51,994 nt of DNA. Origin: DATJFH01 sp035495815 (GTDB taxonomy: Bacteria; Acidobacteriota; Terriglobia; Bryobacterales; Bryobacteraceae). Below, one piece after another: positions 48,694 through 51,994 of this stretch. Under the pieces are notes generated by a model. The model was not told where the DNA came from and did no database searches. It saw only the letters and a list, made by a program, of their open reading frames with translations. A program made the position numbers and the translations under genes. How positions within the stretch are numbered: the stretch's first letter is position 1; the number at the start of each line of letters is the position of its first letter. The DNA is taken from positions 1-51,994 of the forward strand of contig DATJFH010000195.1 of assembly GCA_035495815.1 (NCBI GenBank), given 5' to 3'.

Positions 48694-49317
48694 ATGAGAG
48701 CCTGCGTTGTCTGCCTGCTGCTCCTGCTGACGCCGCCCTTGCCCGCGGCGAAACTGGTGAACGGGAACCTGGATAACTGGGAAAGCGTCGGCGACGGAAT
48801 CTGGACCGTGCTGCGCGACGGTACCCTGATCGGCCAGCGCGATCTCAAGAAGGCCGAGCATCAGGCCTGGCTGTACACCCGGAGGAACGATTACGGAGAG
48901 TTCGATCTGCACCTGGAATGGTGGACCCGCGCCGGAGGCAATAGCGGCGTCTCCATTCGAGACACCTCGCGCGGGAAGTTTTCCGTCGGGGCGGCGTGGG
49001 ACGCCCAGAAGACCCCCTCTCACATCGGGTACGAGATCCAGATTCTGAGCGGCGCGAGGGACAGATATCCCTCCGGCAGCGTTTACCTTTTCGACGCCGC
49101 CAAGCCGGGTCACGAAGTGGAAAACGACTGGAATGCCTTCGACATCGAATCGCGCGACGAGATGATTCGCGTCAAGCTCAACGGCCACCTGGTTTCGCAG
49201 TACGCCGGCGAGCCGGGCCGACCGAAAACCGGTCCGATCGGGCTGCAACTGCACGATAAGAACAGTTTCGTCATGTTCCGCAATATCCGGATCAAGGAAT
49301 TGAAGCCGCGCAAGTAA
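48694..49317 (+). CDS. Exported DUF1080 protein (3-keto-disaccharide hydrolase-like)
   Basis: A 207-residue protein with a Sec signal (MRACVVCLLLLLTPPLPAA) and one jelly-roll domain of the DUF1080/LamG-like kind. Landmarks are LVNGNLDNWE, DGTLIGQ, YTRRNDYGEFDLHLEWW, GNSGVSIRD, GYEIQIL, NDWNAFDIESRD, IRVKLNGHLV and GPIGLQLHD. Members are abundant in planctomycetes and acidobacteria and include glycoside hydrolases acting on 3-keto sugars. It may be followed by the cupin in one transcript, with 35 bp between them. Confidence 0.88.
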   Translation: MRACVVCLLLLLTPPLPAAKLVNGNLDNWESVGDGIWTVLRDGTLIGQRDLKKAEHQAWLYTRRNDYGEFDLHLEWWTRAGGNSGVSIRDTSRGKFSVGAAWDAQKTPSHIGYEIQILSGARDRYPSGSVYLFDAAKPGHEVENDWNAFDIESRDEMIRVKLNGHLVSQYAGEPGRPKTGPIGLQLHDKNSFVMFRNIRIKELKPRK

Positions 49318-49352
49318 ATCCGCATGATACAATCTCAGCGCTAGGAGCCAGT

Positions 49353-50267
49353 GTGATTCTTCGAAATCGTATCGTTCTCGCCGTTCCGCTCGTCTGGATT
49401 TCGGCCGGTTATGGGCAGCGCGCCGTCGAGGAGCCTTCCTGGGCGCCGAAGACCGCCCCGTCGAAATACGTCCCTCCCAATAAACCGCACACGAAACTCT
49501 CCGAGCTCAAAGCCAAACACAAAGGTCAGGCCAACTGGCGCGAGACCATCGTCAGCGATCCCCTGCTGCATGCCGACTACATCTACTCGGCGCCGGGATC
49601 GAAAGTCTCGAAGCGCTTCCACTCCGATACCCGCGAGTGGTGGATCGTGATGGCGGGCCGGATCCGGTTCGAGATCGAGGGTCAGGATCCGTTCGTAGCC
49701 GTGAAGGGATCGATGGTGCAGGTTCCGTATCAAACCATCTATTCGATGGAGACCGTGGGCGACGAGCCGTCACTGCGTTTCGAGGTGAACATCGCCAACG
49801 CCCATACGCTGTATCCGGGCAGCGAGACGCCACCCAAGATTCCGGGGACCGAATTCATCTCCGTCACTCTGCGCCGCAAGCCCGCGCCCTACGATAACGG
49901 GAACAAGCCGCACATCAATCTATATGAGCTGGCCAAAGCCAATCCGAAGTATTCCGGCGGCCGCTTCGTGCACGATGACCGGGCGGTGTCGAATATCATT
50001 TACGGCTACGAAAAGAACATGCCGCCGTACGATCCGAAGAACCGCGGGCACTATCATCCCGAGTCATCCGAGTTCTGGTTGATCATGACGGGACAGATCC
50101 GGTACCCCATCGAAGGCCAGCCCATGATCATCGCCGGCGAGGGAGATGTTGTCTATGTCCCCCCGTTCACATTCCATGCGCCGCGATACTACGGCGAGGG
50201 GCCGTCCTGCCGGCTGGCCATCAATGGGTATACCAACATTGCCCATCTGTTCGACGCGCCGCACTAG
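49353..50267 (+). CDS. Exported bicupin protein
   Basis: A 304-residue protein with a signal-like N-terminus (MILRNRIVLAVPLVWISAGYG) and two cupin domains. Cupin 1 (about 70-150) has RFHSDTREWWIVMAGRIRFE. Cupin 2 (about 200-300) has GHYHPESSEFWLIMTGQIRY and VPPFTFHAPRYYG, which gives the complete His-x-His, Glu and His metal set. Cupin 1 lacks the full set, so the metal is expected in cupin 2 only. The start is GTG at 49353, with TAGGAG (49342-49347) upstream and TACAAT (49328-49333) as a possible -10. No substrate is evident. Confidence 0.8.
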   Translation: MILRNRIVLAVPLVWISAGYGQRAVEEPSWAPKTAPSKYVPPNKPHTKLSELKAKHKGQANWRETIVSDPLLHADYIYSAPGSKVSKRFHSDTREWWIVMAGRIRFEIEGQDPFVAVKGSMVQVPYQTIYSMETVGDEPSLRFEVNIANAHTLYPGSETPPKIPGTEFISVTLRRKPAPYDNGNKPHINLYELAKANPKYSGGRFVHDDRAVSNIIYGYEKNMPPYDPKNRGHYHPESSEFWLIMTGQIRYPIEGQPMIIAGEGDVVYVPPFTFHAPRYYGEGPSCRLAINGYTNIAHLFDAPH

Positions 50268-50287
50268 ACCGGCGTCCAACTGGACCT

Positions 50288-51274
50288 CTGGACAACCTAA
50301 CCCACACGCTGACGGGCCTGGCGCTGAGCCGGGCGGGGCTGAACCGGCTGACGCCGCAGGCTACCGCCATTCTCATGCTGGCCGCCAATGCGCCAGACAT
50401 CGACGGGGTTTCCGCCGCGGGCGGCTCGCTGGTTTATCTGAAGTACCATCGCAACTTGACGCATTCGCTGCTGATGGCCCCTTTCATGGCGCTGCTGCCG
50501 CTGGCGGTGGTCCGGCTGGTAACGCGCAAGCCCGTCGACTGGCGGTGGGGCTACCTCGCATCGCTGCTGGGCCTGGCGTCACACCTGGCGCTCGATCTGA
50601 CCAACGTGTACGGCGTGCGGCTGCTGCTGCCTTTTTCGGCCCGATGGCTCCGCCTGGATCTCACGTCGGTGGTGGATCCGTGGATCTGGGGAGCGCTGCT
50701 GCTGGCCGTGATCGGGCCGGCGCTGGGGCGGCTGGTGGATTCGGAGATCGGCGCGAAGGCGCGGCCGGGCCGAATCGCAGCGATCCTGGCGCTGGCTTTT
50801 CTGCTCGCGTACAACGGCGCGCGAGCCGCGATCCACGGGCGGGCGCTGGCCATTCTCAATTCGAGAATCTATGAGGGAGGGTCGCCCCGGCAAGTCGCCG
50901 CATTCCCGGACGCGTTCAGCCCGTTTGCCTGGCGCGGCGTGACTCAGGGCGCGTCGTTCTACGCGCTTTTCGATTGGGATGTGCGCCGGGAGTTCGATCC
51001 GGCGGCGGGGACGCTCTTCTATCAGCCGGACGAGAGCGAAGCCATGCGGCTCGCATCGCAGACCGAGCCGTTCCGTGTCTTCCTGGACTTCGCTCAATTC
51101 CCGGCCTGGACGGTAACCCCGGTTTTCGAGCCGCCCGGCGGACTGCGCGTTCAACTCACGGACTTGCGATTCGGGACGCCACGCCGGCCCGGCTTCACCG
51201 CGGTCGCGCTGCTCGACGGTCGATCGCAGGTGACGCGGTCGTGGTTTTCCTTTTCCCGGCCCGTTCTCCGATAA
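50288..51274 (+). CDS. YdjM-like membrane metal-dependent hydrolase, paralog 2, probable CTG start
   Basis: A 328-residue inner-membrane protein of the YdjM family with a large C-terminal soluble part. The first in-frame ATG (50375) would remove the first conserved block. Reading from CTG at 50288 gives (M)DNLTHTLTGLALSRAGLNR, the usual N-terminus of this family, so CTG is taken as the start. Metal-site candidates are His6 (LTHT), Asp37 and Asp39 (APDIDG), and His54/His59 (HRNLTHS), plus a later Asp in HLALDLTN. About four to five membrane helices are seen up to residue 180. The start is 21 bp after the cupin stop. Confidence 0.82.
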   Translation: MDNLTHTLTGLALSRAGLNRLTPQATAILMLAANAPDIDGVSAAGGSLVYLKYHRNLTHSLLMAPFMALLPLAVVRLVTRKPVDWRWGYLASLLGLASHLALDLTNVYGVRLLLPFSARWLRLDLTSVVDPWIWGALLLAVIGPALGRLVDSEIGAKARPGRIAAILALAFLLAYNGARAAIHGRALAILNSRIYEGGSPRQVAAFPDAFSPFAWRGVTQGASFYALFDWDVRREFDPAAGTLFYQPDESEAMRLASQTEPFRVFLDFAQFPAWTVTPVFEPPGGLRVQLTDLRFGTPRRPGFTAVALLDGRSQVTRSWFSFSRPVLR

Positions 51275-51298
51275 GCCGGCCCCGTGCGTCTTTCGCCG

Positions 51299-51994
51299 CT
51301 ACCACGTCAGACGCAGCGCCAACTGAATGTGCCGTTCCAGATTGGAGACGCCGGTAATCGTGCCGAAATTCGTGTTCGTCGGGTTGAGTTGCGGACCCGA
51401 GAACGCGGCGTGGTTGAATGCGTTCAGGAATTCGGCCCGGAACTGGAGCATCACCCGCTCTTTGATCCGAATATTCTTCAGGATGGAAGCGTCCACATTC
51501 TTGCCCGAATCGCCGCGAAGGCTCGAAAACTTGGTCGGAAACGTGCGGACATTGTTCGAAAGCTGCTGCGCGGAATTGCGGTTGAAGCGGGTGACGTCGA
51601 AAGCGCCGTCCACGCCGCGCGGATTCCAGTTCAGCGGCCCGCCCAGATAGATCAGCGAGCCGGGCCAATCGCCGGTCGGAGCGCCCACTTCATAAGAGAA
51701 GATGCCGTTCACGATCCAGCCCCCGATGATCCGGTCGAGCACCGGACCGGCGTTGCCGCCCAGCGCTTTGCCCCTGCCGAACGGAAGCTCATAGCTCGAG
51801 CTGGTGACGAACCGGTGAGGGCGGTCGATGTCGGCGGCGCGCTTTTCGGGGCCGCTGAAATCGTTCAACCGGTTACGCTTCTCCATGGTCCGGGCGAACT
51901 GGTAGTTCGAAAGGAACTGCAAGCCGTGAGAGAAGCGCTTCTCCACCCTCACGGTCAGGCCGTGAAAGTAGGAGCTGCCGTCGTTCTTCGCCTG
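51299..51994 (-). CDS. TonB-dependent receptor, acidobacterial Oar-like, C-terminal part (5' end outside window)
   Basis: The last 231 codons of an outer-membrane beta-barrel protein; the frame is open to the window edge (QAKNDGSSYFHGLTVRVEKR). The text pattern is typical of large Oar/TonB-dependent acidobacterial receptors with an N-terminal carboxypeptidase-regulatory-like plug extension. Markers are FLSNYQFARTME, RADID-type DRPHRFVTSSSYELPFGRG, IIGGWIVNGIF, the strand FRAEFLNAFNHAAF, and a terminal strand ending LRLTW with the C-terminal aromatic residue needed by the Bam machinery. The substrate is unknown. An internal ATG at 51952 is not the start. Confidence 0.9.
   Translation of the reverse strand, partial: QAKNDGSSYFHGLTVRVEKRFSHGLQFLSNYQFARTMEKRNRLNDFSGPEKRAADIDRPHRFVTSSSYELPFGRGKALGGNAGPVLDRIIGGWIVNGIFSYEVGAPTGDWPGSLIYLGGPLNWNPRGVDGAFDVTRFNRNSAQQLSNNVRTFPTKFSSLRGDSGKNVDASILKNIRIKERVMLQFRAEFLNAFNHAAFSGPQLNPTNTNFGTITGVSNLERHIQLALRLTW

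Overview
The window is chromosomal DNA from a high-GC bacterium. It most resembles an acidobacterium of the Bryobacterales / Candidatus Solibacter type. The pointers are: the C-terminus of an Oar-like TonB-dependent receptor at the right edge; an ECF sigma factor translationally coupled to a membrane Ser/Thr kinase with TPRs; DUF1080 and cupin secreted proteins; a PQQ-type propeller with EF-hands; a secreted haem/copper monooxygenase-like protein; and a tetraether-synthase-like radical SAM enzyme. No phage genes, insertion sequences, CRISPR arrays or rRNA genes were seen. One tRNA, tRNA-Ser(UGA), is present. Coding density is very high and many starts are GTG, TTG or, in one case, probably CTG.

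Layout. 1-3.2 kb: end of ATP-dependent PEP carboxykinase, a phasin-like small protein, a strong bidirectional hairpin, and an M3 metallopeptidase. 3.4-8.5 kb: a five-gene nucleoside salvage operon (pyrimidine-nucleoside phosphorylase, NupC transporter, purine nucleoside phosphorylase, cytidine deaminase, MTA/SAH-deaminase-like amidohydrolase). 8.5-11.5 kb: a secreted TPR protein and a small exported protein. 11.6-15.4 kb: a coupled pair made of an alpha-toroid protein and a large two-domain glycosyltransferase. 15.4-21.2 kb (minus strand): a Tes-like radical SAM enzyme, then a pyrimidine-catabolism operon (beta-ureidopropionase, class III aminotransferase, PreT). 21.2-25.4 kb: a leader of about 340 bp, two tandem-duplicated GNAT-like proteins, an acyl carrier protein and a KAS III enzyme, which look like a small acyl-transfer pathway. 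25.4-35.0 kb: haem/copper oxidoreductase; an operon of purple-acid-phosphatase-like protein, zinc alcohol dehydrogenase and KduD-like SDR; esterase; CoA-transferase and YdjM-like protein; PQQ propeller; ACT protein. 35.1-38.9 kb: a Clp-type AAA+ ATPase fused to a response-regulator receiver domain, WecB, and an ABHD18-like hydrolase. 39.0-43.7 kb: a four-gene operon of ECF sigma, Ser/Thr kinase-TPR, a papain-like peptidase with a duplicated Gly/Pro/acidic segment, and an unknown partner. 43.8-45.2 kb: small exported protein, Ku, tRNA-Ser. 45.3-48.6 kb (minus strand): B12-dependent acyl-CoA mutase in two subunits, with isobutyryl-CoA-mutase-like active-site residues, followed by a NYN-LOTUS RNA-binding protein. 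48.7-52.0 kb: DUF1080 protein, bicupin, a second YdjM-like protein, and the partial TonB receptor.

How it fits together. Nucleosides imported and phosphorolysed by the 3.4-8.5 kb operon yield uracil/thymine, which the 17.6-21.2 kb genes could degrade further, although PreA and dihydropyrimidinase are missing here. The candidates most worth pursuing are the Tes-like radical SAM enzyme (possible membrane-spanning lipid synthesis), the GNAT-GNAT-ACP-KAS III cluster, the sigma-kinase-peptidase operon, the Clp-receiver fusion and the re-assigned acyl-CoA mutase. Several genes also have a -10-like hexamer 6-10 nt before the start codon and no usable Shine-Dalgarno, which suggests leaderless transcripts.
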